Origin: a bacterium D16-51 | GTDB lineage: Bacteria > Bacillota > Clostridia > Lachnospirales > Lachnospiraceae | DNA length: 49,159 nucleotides | Direction of reading: 5' to 3' | Assembly: GCA_003612285.1 (NCBI GenBank) | Contig: RAYE01000046.1 | Location: 1 to 49,159, forward strand | Part shown: in pieces, positions 40,943 to 49,159 of the stretch | Numbering within the stretch: the stretch's first letter is position 1 | How the letters are laid out: each line of letters begins with the position of its first letter | Made by a program: the position numbers and the translations under genes | Notes under the pieces: model-generated | Database searches by the model: none | Told to the model about the DNA's origin: nothing | What the model saw: the letters and a program-made list of their open reading frames with translations, nothing else

Positions 40943-42724
40943 ATGAGAAAACATAATTTTTTAAAGAGGGTTACAGCAGCAGCGCTTATGTTTACGCTTG
41001 TTTCTACGATGCTTACAGGCTGTGGGGGCGGCGATGAGGGCCAAAGCAAAAAGAAGGCAGAGGGGTCAAAACCCGGCGGGCCTTATGAAGAGACCATTAC
41101 AATTGACGTTTTTGACAGCCTGGCAAATTTCCAAGGGAAACAAGCCGGATGGTTTGCCAAAATAGTAAAAGACAAGTTCAATATGGAACTAAACATTATT
41201 GCGCCAAATGTAGCCGGCGGAGGGGATACTTTGTTCCAGACACGTTCGGCAAATGGCAACCTGGGCGACCTGATTATTACAAACCTTGACCAGAGCCGCC
41301 TGAAAGATTTGGTACAGGCAGAGCTTGTATTGGATATGTCAGATTATATTAAAGACTGTAAAAACCTGAACCAGTATAAGGATGCATATGAGGGTGCAAG
41401 CAAGCTTGCAGAGCAAGACGGGGTATGGGCAATCCCAAGTGAAATAAGCAACCAGAAAGCAACAGAACCTTGTGATTCCAATGAAGCAACAAATTCGCCG
41501 TCTCTTCGGTGGGATGTTTATAAGGAAATAGGGTATCCTCAGATTAAGGATTTGAACGACTTATTGAATGTGCTTCGGAAAATGCAGGAAAAATCACCAA
41601 AAAGTGATTCTGGCAAAAAGACGTATGCCCTTTCTCTCTTTAAAGACTGGGATGCTGATATCATGCAGAATGCCTCTGCATTATGCGCCCTGTATGGCTA
41701 TCAGAATGTTGGCTTTTGTATGGCAAAAGTAGATGGTACGGATATCCAGAGCGACATTGAAGACGACAGCATCTATGTTAAGAGCCTGAAATTCCTCTTT
41801 GATGCAAACCAGGCAGGGATTGTTGACCCAGAATCTACAACGCAGGATTATGACACGATGGCTAATAAATATAAGGATGGTCAGATTTTGTATTCTTTAT
41901 GGCCATGGCTTGGGGCAGGACAGTATAACACAGATGAAAATACATCAAAAGGCAAGGGGTTTGCAACGGCTATCATAGATGATATGCAGTGCCTGACATA
42001 TGGCTCTATGCCTTATGGGAAGATGGGCTGCGGCATTATGGTTGGAAGCAAGGCGCAGGATCCGCAGAGGATGGTTGATTTTATTGACTGGCTTTATTCT
42101 CCGGAAGGTGTTGAGATGGCAAGTGTTATCCAGAATAATTCCTGTGGGCCGGAAGGGCTTACCTGGGAGATGAAGGGTGACAAGCCTGTCTTAACAGAGT
42201 TTGGCGATAAAGCGTTCGTAACAAAGGAAGAGAACCTGAAAGTACCAGAAGACTGGGGCGGTGGAACATGGACAGAAGGAAATTCTGCATTGAATTATAA
42301 AGCGGTTGGGCTGATTGATACAAATCCTGAAAATGGGATGTACTATACTTATTTAAGATGGGAAGACTATCAGAATAAGACAGCCACAAATCTTTCAAAA
42401 GACTGGTCTGAACAAAACGAAGGGGCAACGACAGCGATTGAGCGTTTAAACAGCCAGAATAAGCTTTTGGTGCTGCCAGGGACAAATTATGCTATGCCGG
42501 AATATTCTACAGATATCAGTGCAATAAAGGAGCAGTGTAAACAGACGATTATTGAATATTCCTGGAAAATGGTATTTGCTAAGGATGTGAATGAATTTAA
42601 CAGCCTGCTAAAAGAAATGCAGACAACAGTAAACGGCCTTGGGTATGAACAGGTCTTTGAAGTGGATAAGAAGAACTGTGAAGATCAGTATAAAGCATTT
42701 GAAGAAGCAAGGAATGCTGAGTAA
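40943..42724 (+). CDS. Extracellular sugar-binding lipoprotein of the ABC transporter
   Basis: A 593-residue solute-binding protein. The signal peptide ends in the lipobox 'LTGC' with cysteine 27, so it is anchored in the membrane outside. It is long, as are LipO-type proteins that go with LplB/LplC. 'ITIDVFDSLANFQGKQAGWF' begins the first lobe. No ligand can be named; such proteins bind oligosaccharides from plant or host glycans. AGGAGGAAAG precedes the ATG, and a strong terminator follows the stop. Confidence 0.9.
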   Translation: MRKHNFLKRVTAAALMFTLVSTMLTGCGGGDEGQSKKKAEGSKPGGPYEETITIDVFDSLANFQGKQAGWFAKIVKDKFNMELNIIAPNVAGGGDTLFQTRSANGNLGDLIITNLDQSRLKDLVQAELVLDMSDYIKDCKNLNQYKDAYEGASKLAEQDGVWAIPSEISNQKATEPCDSNEATNSPSLRWDVYKEIGYPQIKDLNDLLNVLRKMQEKSPKSDSGKKTYALSLFKDWDADIMQNASALCALYGYQNVGFCMAKVDGTDIQSDIEDDSIYVKSLKFLFDANQAGIVDPESTTQDYDTMANKYKDGQILYSLWPWLGAGQYNTDENTSKGKGFATAIIDDMQCLTYGSMPYGKMGCGIMVGSKAQDPQRMVDFIDWLYSPEGVEMASVIQNNSCGPEGLTWEMKGDKPVLTEFGDKAFVTKEENLKVPEDWGGGTWTEGNSALNYKAVGLIDTNPENGMYYTYLRWEDYQNKTATNLSKDWSEQNEGATTAIERLNSQNKLLVLPGTNYAMPEYSTDISAIKEQCKQTIIEYSWKMVFAKDVNEFNSLLKEMQTTVNGLGYEQVFEVDKKNCEDQYKAFEEARNAE

Positions 42725-42740
42725 AAATATTTTATCCTGA

Positions 42741-42773
42741 AAAAAGGGGAATGCAGAAGCATTCCCTTTTTTT
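42741..42773 (+). terminator. Rho-independent terminator of the sugar ABC operon
   Basis: AAAAAGGGGAATGC and GCATTCCCTTTTTTT form a stem with a small loop and a run of seven T. It lies 17 bases after the stop of the binding-protein gene. Confidence 0.9.
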
Positions 42774-42775
42774 AC

Positions 42776-42903
42776 TTTATAGGAAACTTCGCCGATTTGA
42801 GTGTGAAGAACGCTGATTTTGCGTTCTTCTTAGGTGCGACCATAGCTTTGCCTGGCGAGGTGTTTTCGAGCCTGGCAAAACTTCGCACCTTTTTTATAGG
42901 AAA
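42776..42903. repeat. REP-like hairpin element between TTTATAGGAAA direct repeats
   Basis: TTTATAGGAAA occurs at 42776-42786 and again at 42893-42903. Between them are two stems: GAAGAACGC/GCGTTCTTC at 42805-42829, and AGGTGCGA/TCGCACCT at 42832-42890, the latter enclosing a near-palindrome of TTTGCCTGGC and GCCTGGCAAA. It has no ORF and stands between convergent transcripts. Confidence 0.65.
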
Positions 42904-42920
42904 TTACGCTATGCCCTTTT

Positions 42921-44462
42921 TTAGCTATGTGTACGGTACTGGGTTGGGGTTACCCCCATTATTTTTTTAAATTTTTTCTGGAAATACTCTACATTTTTAT
43001 AGCCTGTTTTTGCAGATATTTCATAAATTTTAAAATTCGTGGATTTTAACAGTTCGGCGGCGTGTTCTATCCTGACGCATTCTAGATAACTGTTAAAGTT
43101 TTTCCCTGTTTTTTCTTTGAACATTTTTCCAAGATATGAGTTATTGTAGCCAAAAAGCTTGGCTATCATTTCGAGCGTCAGGTCGTTTTGGTAATTATGC
43201 TGTATATAATGCAGAATATCATCTAAGATGCTTTCACTTGAACTGTTTCCAATAGCATTCATAATCATCTCAAATTGTTCATTGAGATAAGAGAATATCT
43301 CATACATATAGGATTTATTGGAAAGCACTTCAATAATTGCCGCATTATGGGAAAGCGGAAGTTCCAGGGAGGGGTAGCGGTTCAGGATTTCCTGTTTTAT
43401 CTGCAGGAAAATATCAATCAGGAAATATTTGATGCTTTCCGGGGAATTATTACATTTTAGCAGGGTTTCTTTCAGTTTTTCCGCTAACTCTGCAATCTGC
43501 CGTCTGTTAAAAGCCTGCAGCAGGCTGATAAACTGGCGGCTGTAGAAGGCAGTTTGTGCCGGTTCAAGTTTAAGTTCAGAGCCAAAAGAATCCGGCATGT
43601 CTTTGTAGGAGAGCACATGCTGGTTTTGTGTACAGAAAAAACGTCTTTCCATAAGGCGGCAGCAGATTTGGTAGGATTTATGGATATCCCTCAAATCGGA
43701 AATGACAGGGCCGTATGTAAGGAATAAAAAGTCAAGTGGGGAGCCTTTTTCAACACCTGCCCTGTAATGTTTCAGGCAGCTTTCAAAATGTTCTATTGCG
43801 GAGTTCCCTTTTAAAAGGATGATGTTATGGTTGTCTGCAAAAATACATTCCAGGGTATTTTTATTGTTTGTCTCAGAAAGCAGGTCAACAGGGTTATAGG
43901 CGGTATAGTATGGTGTGTAGCTTTCATACAGGACGACCTGGTATACAGGGAAAGAAAGTCCAAATTCTGCATAATTAATATTGGCGTCAAGCTGCCCGTC
44001 TTTTAATAATTCTTCCAAAATAGTAGGTTTTGCCTTATTGGCATAGTGGATTACGCAGTTTTCACCCGAAATCTTCTGCAAAATTTTTTCTTTGGCTGTC
44101 AGGACAACAGAGCGTAATTCGTCAGCATCTACGGGTTTCGTCAGATAGCTGGAAGCGCCGTAGCGGAGCGCTGCCTGCGCATATTCAAAGTCGGAATAGC
44201 CTGACAATATAATAAATTCCCCTTTAAATTGGCGGTCGCGTGCTTTCTTCATAAGCTCTGTCCCATACATCCTTGGCATACGGATATCCAGGATGACAAG
44301 GTCAGGGTTATATTTTTCAATTTTTTCCAGGGTTTCTTCCCCGCTTTCTGCTTCCCCACAGATAAAAAATCCTTCTTCTTCCCAATTAATGGTATACCGT
44401 AATCCCTGACGGATTAATTTTTCGTCGTCTGCAAACAAGACATTTAAAAATTGTCGTTCCAT
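42921..44462 (-). CDS. YesN-like response regulator with AraC-type DNA-binding domain
   Basis: A 513-residue regulator. The receiver domain has 'VLFADDEKLIRQGLRYTIN' at residues 8-26, the phosphorylated aspartate 59 in 'DLVILDIRMP', and 'YLTKPVDADEL' near 106. The middle 250 residues are a helical linker. The C-terminal AraC domain contains 'DLTLEMIAKLFGYNNSYLGK' and 'AKTGYKNVEYFQKKFKKIMG' followed by 'VTPTQYR'. Its start overlaps the kinase gene by 19 bases. It probably activates the sugar transporter operon that ends towards it. Its promoter lies upstream of the kinase. Confidence 0.93.
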   Translation of the reverse strand: MERQFLNVLFADDEKLIRQGLRYTINWEEEGFFICGEAESGEETLEKIEKYNPDLVILDIRMPRMYGTELMKKARDRQFKGEFIILSGYSDFEYAQAALRYGASSYLTKPVDADELRSVVLTAKEKILQKISGENCVIHYANKAKPTILEELLKDGQLDANINYAEFGLSFPVYQVVLYESYTPYYTAYNPVDLLSETNNKNTLECIFADNHNIILLKGNSAIEHFESCLKHYRAGVEKGSPLDFLFLTYGPVISDLRDIHKSYQICCRLMERRFFCTQNQHVLSYKDMPDSFGSELKLEPAQTAFYSRQFISLLQAFNRRQIAELAEKLKETLLKCNNSPESIKYFLIDIFLQIKQEILNRYPSLELPLSHNAAIIEVLSNKSYMYEIFSYLNEQFEMIMNAIGNSSSESILDDILHYIQHNYQNDLTLEMIAKLFGYNNSYLGKMFKEKTGKNFNSYLECVRIEHAAELLKSTNFKIYEISAKTGYKNVEYFQKKFKKIMGVTPTQYRTHS

Positions 44463-46258
44463 GTTTCACCCTCCCTGAATATTATGGAATACGGTAATGA
44501 CAGGGTAATTGTTGTCCCATTGTCTTTCCTGCTGTCAAGTGTTAAGCCGTATGGTTTTCCATAAAAAAGTTTAATTCTTTGGTTAATGTTGTATAAACCG
44601 ATGCTTTTTGTGTTATTCTGTTCATTTTCTTCCAGGTTTTTCCTGATATTCTGTAAAGTTTCTGTGTCCATTCCAATACCGTTATCTCGGATGGAAATAA
44701 AAAGGTATCTGCCCTTTTTCTCAATGTGGATTGTAATATATCCTTTCCCATAAATATCTTCTATCCCATGAATAATTGCATTCTCAACGATTGGCTGTAA
44801 AAGAAGGGGAAGGATGTAAATAGAAGATATGTCGCAGTCGCTGCCTATTTCAAAAACGGAATTTACCCTGTCGCCAAAACGGAGCTTCTGTATTGCAAGG
44901 TATGTTTTAATATAATCCAATTCCCTTTCAAGGGTCGTAGTGTTTGTGCCCGTATTTTCCAATACATATCTCATGGATTTCCCAAGGAGGTTAATAGAGG
45001 ATACAACATCCATGCAATGTTCAGAAAGCGCCTGCACGCGTATTGTTTCAAGCGTGTTGTATAGAAAGTGTGGGTTAATCTGGCTTGCAAGCATATTGTA
45101 CTCCATTTGCTGTTGTTTGTTAATCAGTTTTTGGTTGTTAATCCGTGCTTCATAGTAAAGCGCTGTATTTTCCTTAATTGCTTCTACCGTTGCTTTCAGA
45201 TCATGGAAGGTATCAGAAAGCTCGTCATCTCCCCGGAAATGGTCTATAATATCATAATCACCGAGGCTTGCCTGATGCATTGCACGTTTTAAGGTATTTG
45301 TGCGTCTGCTGAAAAATGCGGAAAACAGCATAATGATAATAGAGGGGATAATGGTAAGCAATAGGATGATCGTGGTATACAGCAGTGTAAAACGGTTTAT
45401 GTCAAAATAGGCAGAGTAATCTGATGCGCTGACATAAAAATTATTGTTTGTCTTATATGATTTAAAGGATAAAATATTGGTAAGGCCTGTTCTTCCATTT
45501 ACGGAGGCTGGCCCTGTGTAATTATAATACTCCTTTTTAAAATCCCCACTTACAGGAAGCAGGGCTTCCAGGTTATTGTAATTGGAAGAATAAAACAAAG
45601 TTGTATTGTCTACGGAAGCCATAATTTCATAGGAATTTTGTTCTATACGGTTCCGCAGGTAGTTGTTGTCAAGGCAGAGTACCATATAAGCAGAATATCT
45701 GTCAGATGCGATACCGAATTTTTTAATAAGGCATAGCTCTGTAATTTCCTGATCGTGGCCGGTTTTTCTTGTGCTGCGTTCCCAGGACGCCCAGCTGCCT
45801 TTTGGCATATTCTGATACCAGTCTTCGGCAGAATAATCGTTTATATATGAAACGACAGAATTGCTCTTTATATTTGGGTTATCTGTATAGATATGCATAA
45901 AGGAAACAGCAGCGGTGTTTTTTTGCAGGTAATTCATATGGCTGCATAATTCTTTGTAAGTTTCCTGATAGTCTTCTCCATGAAAATCAGAACCTAAAAG
46001 GGACATATAGCTTGTATTTAAGGAGATAGGTTCTATGGAGGTGTAAATAGAGGTAGTCAGCTCAAACAGTATGGAGTTTACCCGGATACTTTCTGAACGG
46101 ATTTGTTCTGTATAATGTTCAAGCATCAGATTTCTGATATGGAATGCTGAAAAAGTACCAAGCGCTAGGACAGGGAGAATGACAGAAATAAGGAATACCA
46201 GCCGGATTTGGTTTTTTATTCTGGACTTGAAATGGAAAAGTAATATATTTTTATGCAT
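44444..46258 (-). CDS. YesM-like sensor histidine kinase
   Basis: A 604-residue membrane kinase. Membrane segments at about residues 18-42 and 292-318 frame an extracellular sensor domain of about 250 residues. A HAMP-like linker follows. The His_kinase domain has the phosphorylated histidine in 'LASQINPHFLYNTLETIRVQ', and the ATPase domain has 'LPLLLQPIVENAIIHGIEDI' (N box) and 'ISIRDNGIGMD' (G1 box). The sensor presumably reads a sugar outside the cell, directly or through the binding protein. AAAGGAGCACGC precedes the ATG. Confidence 0.93.
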   Translation of the reverse strand: MHKNILLFHFKSRIKNQIRLVFLISVILPVLALGTFSAFHIRNLMLEHYTEQIRSESIRVNSILFELTTSIYTSIEPISLNTSYMSLLGSDFHGEDYQETYKELCSHMNYLQKNTAAVSFMHIYTDNPNIKSNSVVSYINDYSAEDWYQNMPKGSWASWERSTRKTGHDQEITELCLIKKFGIASDRYSAYMVLCLDNNYLRNRIEQNSYEIMASVDNTTLFYSSNYNNLEALLPVSGDFKKEYYNYTGPASVNGRTGLTNILSFKSYKTNNNFYVSASDYSAYFDINRFTLLYTTIILLLTIIPSIIIMLFSAFFSRRTNTLKRAMHQASLGDYDIIDHFRGDDELSDTFHDLKATVEAIKENTALYYEARINNQKLINKQQQMEYNMLASQINPHFLYNTLETIRVQALSEHCMDVVSSINLLGKSMRYVLENTGTNTTTLERELDYIKTYLAIQKLRFGDRVNSVFEIGSDCDISSIYILPLLLQPIVENAIIHGIEDIYGKGYITIHIEKKGRYLFISIRDNGIGMDTETLQNIRKNLEENEQNNTKSIGLYNINQRIKLFYGKPYGLTLDSRKDNGTTITLSLPYSIIFREGETWNDNF

Positions 46259-46461
46259 TTGCGTGCTCCTTTGTTCTGTAATGCATCTGCCAGTGGATCA
46301 CCCTGCGTCTGGTTTTTGCAGGCATGGGAAAAACATGGACGGAATGCATATATTATTTTATCATAGAATGCTTTATAAGGTCAATTTCTCGCTGAATATA
46401 AAATCAGTTTTTCTATGGTAACACTTTTTAATATTAAACTGTAACACTTCTGAATAAAGGC

Positions 46462-46490
46462 TTTACACCTATTATATAATCCGTTATACT
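46462..46490 (+). promoter_or_regulatory. Sigma-A type promoter of tiny-ORF cassette B
   Basis: TTTACA at 46462-46467 and TATACT at 46485-46490 with 17 bases between. The surrounding AATAAAGGCTTTACAC is nearly the same as in cassette A at 28.9 kb. Confidence 0.75.
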
Positions 46491-46539
46491 GATTATAGTA
46501 GCAAATAACAATTGCAACAATCAAAAAGGTGGTGAAAGG

Positions 46540-46698
46540 ATGGTACAAGATATGACGGCAGCTGAAGCAACAAATATCATTATCAGATTAACACAAGAGG
46601 GCTGGGATGCAAATAAAATAAATGAATTTATCGTATTTATTGAAACTCATAAACCATCTGAGGATGAGGCAATAAACATACTCAAAAATAAAAACTAA
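46540..46698 (+). CDS. Small protein of unknown function (cassette B)
   Basis: A 52-residue protein starting 'MVQDMTAAEATNIIIRLTQE' and ending 'EDEAINILKNKN'. Its 'LTQEGWDANKINEFIVFIET' part looks like a helix-turn-helix-like helical hairpin, though too short for a standard DNA-binding domain. No family recognised. AGGTGGTGAAAGG is the ribosome site. It has its own promoter 50 bases upstream and a terminator 11 bases downstream. The flanks are shared with the gene at 28962, while the proteins are not evidently related. It lies in the gap between the YesM kinase (divergent) and the methyltransferase. Confidence 0.65.
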   Translation: MVQDMTAAEATNIIIRLTQEGWDANKINEFIVFIETHKPSEDEAINILKNKN

Positions 46699-46708
46699 CC
46701 ACTAATCA

Positions 46709-46755
46709 AAAAAGGTGTAAAGTCTTATTCAATTATAAAGGCTCTGCACCTTTTT
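46709..46755 (+). terminator. Hairpin terminator of cassette B
   Basis: AAAAAGGTGTAAAG at 46709-46722 pairs with CTCTGCACCTTTTT at 46742-46755, then a T-run. It is closely similar to the terminator of cassette A, including the inner GTCTTATT.AATTAT.AAGGCT.TGCA segment. Confidence 0.75.
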
Positions 46756-46996
46756 AATTGCAGAAAATGCTGTCACAGGACTAATCATTCGTTTTGCAAG
46801 GGGTATGCATGCCCGGCCTTTTTATAAAATAATTGACGATGTACGTACGATTGTATATACTAGGCATAAGAAGGGGATGATTATATAAAAGTTATTTAGT
46901 AGTTACTCAAAGTTCCTGGCGGCTTTATATGTTTTGGGTTAATTTGATGCAGTCTATAAAACAGGATGGAAAATTTTGGAAGAAAGGCAGTAGATT

Positions 46997-47650
46997 ATGA
47001 AAGAAGAGAAAGCAATTCAACAGGAAATTACAAAAAAAGGCAACCCGGGAAAACCGCAGGGGGAAGAAGGTGTACAAATGCTCCACCGCATGAATGAAAG
47101 CCATTATGCAGTAACTGGCTGGGCGCTCGGTTTCCTTACATTTCAGGAAGATAACCGGGTTTTGGATATAGGATGCGGCGGGGGTGCAACGCTGAAACGG
47201 ATGTCAGCTTATATAAAGACCGGGCATTTGACGGGGGTGGATTATTCTAAAGTATCTGTAGGCTTGACGCAGGAACTAAATAAAACAGATATCCAGAATG
47301 GCAAAATGGAAGTTTTGGAAGCATCCGTGGAAAGCCTGCCATTCCAGGATGGGGCGTTTGATAAAATTATTACGGTGGAAAGTTTTTATTTTTGGCCAAA
47401 TCCATCAGAGAGCTTAAAAGAGGTATTCCGTGTTTTAAAAGAAGGCGGCACATTTTTACTGGCTGCAGAGATTTACCAGAAAGAGGGTTTGGGGCAGGAG
47501 GCAGTGGAAAATGTTGCCAGATACCACTTGCTGAACCCGACGCCAGAAGAGTTCCGAAAGATGTTTGAACAGGCTGGCTTTTCAGACGTACAGATCCATA
47601 CAAGGGAAGGGGAGGACTGGATTTGCGTGGAAGGGGATAAGGGACGGTAA
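46997..47650 (+). CDS. Class I SAM-dependent methyltransferase
   Basis: A 217-residue Rossmann methyltransferase. 'RVLDIGCGGGATLKRMSAYI' near residue 54 is the SAM-binding motif I; 'LTGVDYSKVSVGLTQEL' is motif post I; 'VEASVESLPFQDGAFDKIIT' the acidic motif II; 'EVFRVLKEGGTFLLAAEIYQ' motif III. It is of the UbiE/small-molecule type. No operon partner; the substrate is unknown. AAGAAAGGCAGTAGATT precedes the ATG. The 238 bp upstream show no clear promoter. Confidence 0.88.
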   Translation: MKEEKAIQQEITKKGNPGKPQGEEGVQMLHRMNESHYAVTGWALGFLTFQEDNRVLDIGCGGGATLKRMSAYIKTGHLTGVDYSKVSVGLTQELNKTDIQNGKMEVLEASVESLPFQDGAFDKIITVESFYFWPNPSESLKEVFRVLKEGGTFLLAAEIYQKEGLGQEAVENVARYHLLNPTPEEFRKMFEQAGFSDVQIHTREGEDWICVEGDKGR

Positions 47651-47670
47651 AGTTATTATTACACTCCTAA

Positions 47671-47905
47671 AGTGTGTTTGAAAATTAAATATTGCACAAA
47701 TTTACTGCCCTCGGCAATTCCAAAATTTTACCAATGGCACCCCGCTTGCGCTTGGATGGGAAACGCAGCGGTGCATAAAGCCTTAAAAAACAAGGCTCAA
47801 GCACCGGCGTCCCCATACAGCTGCATATGGTAAAATTTTTGGAATTGCCGGGATAATATAATTATTGTGCAATTTGACGGGTTAAAGGTAATTTTCAAAC
47901 ACGCT
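47671..47905. repeat. MITE-like element, 235 bp, 17-bp terminal inverted repeats
   Basis: AGTGTGTTTGAAAATTA at 47671-47687 and TAATTTTCAAACACGCT at 47889-47905 match in inverted form with one mismatch. Inner arms also match: TTGCACAA with TTGTGCAA, and GGCAATTCCAAAATTTTACC at 47713 with its complement near 47828-47849 (one extra base). The middle is GC-rich. There is no ORF. The family differs from the AGGAACTGT elements. Confidence 0.8.
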
Positions 47906-47952
47906 CTAGCATTGTACTATAAAAACTAAAAATTTGGTTTATGGAGGAACAA

Positions 47953-48396
47953 ATGGAGATTTTAGAAGTTGTGCAGGTAACGCCATTGCTGCTAGAACAG
48001 TTAATCGTTATATGGGAAAAATCCGTAAAGGCAACGCACTTGTTTTTATCAGAGGATGAAGTAGAAGAAATTAAAAAGTATGTCCCACAGGCACTTATGG
48101 GGATTGCACATCTGATAATTGCCAGGGACCAGGACGGCCGCCCTGCTGCGTTCATGGGGATTGAAGAACAAAAACTTGAAATGCTTTTTATTGCGCCTGA
48201 AAAACGGGGAAAAGGGCTGGGGAGAGAGCTGCTGCAATATGGAATTGAAAACTATTCAGTCAGCGAATTGGCTGTTAACGAGCAGAATCCGCTTGCAAAA
48301 GGGTTTTATGAGCATATGGGATTTCAGGTTTACAAACGGACGGATTATGATGAGCAGGGCAGTCCGTATCCGCTTTTATACATGAAATTGAAATGA
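47953..48396 (+). CDS. GNAT family N-acetyltransferase
   Basis: A 147-residue acetyltransferase. 'LEMLFIAPEKRGKGLGRELL' near residue 76 is the acetyl-CoA loop (R-G-K-G-L-G), and 'LAVNEQNPLAKGFYEHMGFQ' near 108 the C-terminal half, with the tyrosine that usually acts as acid. It resembles PA4866/YjaB-like small GNATs. GGAGGAAC at 47943 favours the ATG at 47953; an ATG at 47941 adds four residues but overlaps this ribosome site. Substrate unknown. Confidence 0.88.
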   Translation: MEILEVVQVTPLLLEQLIVIWEKSVKATHLFLSEDEVEEIKKYVPQALMGIAHLIIARDQDGRPAAFMGIEEQKLEMLFIAPEKRGKGLGRELLQYGIENYSVSELAVNEQNPLAKGFYEHMGFQVYKRTDYDEQGSPYPLLYMKLK

Positions 48397-48425
48397 TATT
48401 GTGCTTTATGTCTTATCTGGCAAGT

Positions 48426-48878
48426 CTATAATTGATGTACGTACATCCTTGTCAGATCTGGCTCCCCATCTCCCTGAACCATACACAAAAACTCCCATCC
48501 ATATTTTTCATAAAAAGAGGTATGGTCTGTAACAAGATAAAGCGTATCTATGCCCAGTTCTTTCATATCGCTACATACATATTGCAGTAATTTTCCGGCA
48601 ATACCCTGGCAGCGGTAATCTTCTTCGACATAAACAGCGCATACATTTGGGGTTAAATCCTTTCTGTCATGAAAATCATTTTCAATTACACCCAAACCCC
48701 CAACAATTATATGGTTGTCCATTGCCAGATACCATTGTGGCACAATTTTTTCATTTTTCAGGCAGTCATGGATGCTTTCCCGGTATGCATCTAATGGAAT
48801 GCCCCATTTCTGGTGAAACCAGTTAGCTGCTTGTTCTGCTAAATTTTTATTTTCCCTTATTTTAATTAGTTCAATCAT
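48426..48878 (-). CDS. GNAT family N-acetyltransferase
   Basis: A 150-residue acetyltransferase convergent with the one before. 'AVYVEEDYRCQGIAGKLLQY' near residue 83 is the acetyl-CoA loop (R-C-Q-G-I-A-G), and 'YLVTDHTSFYEKYGWEFLCM' near 112 the C-terminal part with the conserved tyrosine. The two neighbours are not close paralogues by eye. AGGAGAAAAATAAG stands before the ATG. Substrate unknown. Confidence 0.88.
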   Translation of the reverse strand: MIELIKIRENKNLAEQAANWFHQKWGIPLDAYRESIHDCLKNEKIVPQWYLAMDNHIIVGGLGVIENDFHDRKDLTPNVCAVYVEEDYRCQGIAGKLLQYVCSDMKELGIDTLYLVTDHTSFYEKYGWEFLCMVQGDGEPDLTRMYVHQL

Positions 48879-49159
48879 CTTCTTATTTTTCTCCTGTAAT
48901 CAAATATTGTTACTCAGTTTCAGTATACAATTTGGACTGTTCTGCACTTATCTTGTCAATTGTAGGTTACTATTCATGGTCAATAGTATCAGGATAGAAA
49001 CAAATAAAAAATTATTTTCCTGTATATTTTTCCTCATATGCAGTATGAGAAATTGATATTTTCTAACATTTTCTGCAAAAAGCGAATAGGTTATTTAACC
49101 TATAACTGACAAAAATTATAGAAGACATTGCTTTCCGGGCAATCCTACGCTCTTAAGAA
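48879..49159. other. Intergenic end of the window
   Basis: AT-rich, no ORF with ribosome site seen. A short dyad ATAGGTT-ATTT-AACCTAT at about 49086-49103 may be an operator for a gene beyond the window. Nothing else can be supported. Confidence 0.4.

Noticed and set aside
48434-48447. Palindrome GATGTACGTACATC
   Set aside because: It lies in the last codons of an acetyltransferase gene (Met-Tyr-Val-His); a similar string at 46.84 kb is partial. Probably chance.
1-49159. CRISPR array, tRNA, rRNA, transposase or integrase genes
   Set aside because: None was seen on either strand; repeats present are short inverted repeats without coding capacity.

Overview
The window looks like the chromosome of a low-to-mid GC anaerobic Firmicute, most likely a gut Lachnospiraceae-type Clostridium. 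The evidence is AGGAGG-type ribosome sites throughout, a pyrC-pyrF-pyrK-pyrD(B) operon, a LplB/LplC-type sugar ABC transporter with a DUF624 membrane protein and a YesM/YesN-type two-component system, and an EpsG-type polymerase. This is inferred from gene content; no rRNA or tRNA gene was seen.

Layout. Positions 4-2511 encode an SF2 helicase with five helicase-associated repeats. From about 2618 to 28678 runs one long plus-strand surface-polysaccharide locus. It has a priming sugar-phosphate transferase, several GT2 and GT4 glycosyltransferases, a D-glucuronyl C5-epimerase-like protein, an EpsG-type polymerase, a TupA-like ATP-grasp protein and a DUF362 protein. Two tandem fucosyltransferase-fold paralogues follow, then a B12/radical SAM enzyme, a split transketolase, an activated-heptose pathway (hddA, hddC-gmhB fusion, gmhA), sugar-nucleotide modifying enzymes (GDP-mannose-4,6-dehydratase-like, GDP-fucose-synthase-like, ColD-like PLP 3-dehydratase, small cupin) and a PglK/MsbA-type ABC flippase. 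Positions 28.7-29.4 kb hold two tiny ORFs with clear promoter and hairpin signals. On the minus strand follow hisS and a GNAT-TetR operon with a palindromic operator. Then come asd, a Nudix gene and the pyr operon, followed by DUF624, a sugar ABC transporter and the YesMN system. The right end has a second tiny-ORF cassette, a methyltransferase, a MITE-like element and two GNAT acetyltransferases.

How it works together. Transketolase could supply sedoheptulose 7-phosphate. GmhA, HddA, GmhB and HddC would turn it into GDP-D-glycero-D-manno-heptose. The 4,6-dehydratase, ColD-like dehydratase and GDP-fucose-synthase-like enzyme could convert this to a 6-deoxy or 3,6-dideoxy sugar nucleotide for the fucosyltransferase-fold enzymes.

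The most striking feature is a set of five G tracts of 9-10 bases, all on the coding strand, all inside genes of the polysaccharide locus between 12.4 and 25.5 kb, and none elsewhere in the window. Two of them put otherwise intact genes (a GT2 and one fucosyltransferase-like paralogue) out of frame by exactly one base. Two others lie in frame in intact genes, and the fifth lies in a decayed methyltransferase gene. This is the signature of slipped-strand phase variation, as known for Campylobacter capsule genes. Here it would diversify a heptose-containing polysaccharide in a Clostridium. Other unusual structure includes a family of short inverted-repeat elements with AGGAACTGT ends, a second MITE-like element, paired tiny-ORF cassettes with shared promoter and terminator, and several leader hairpins.
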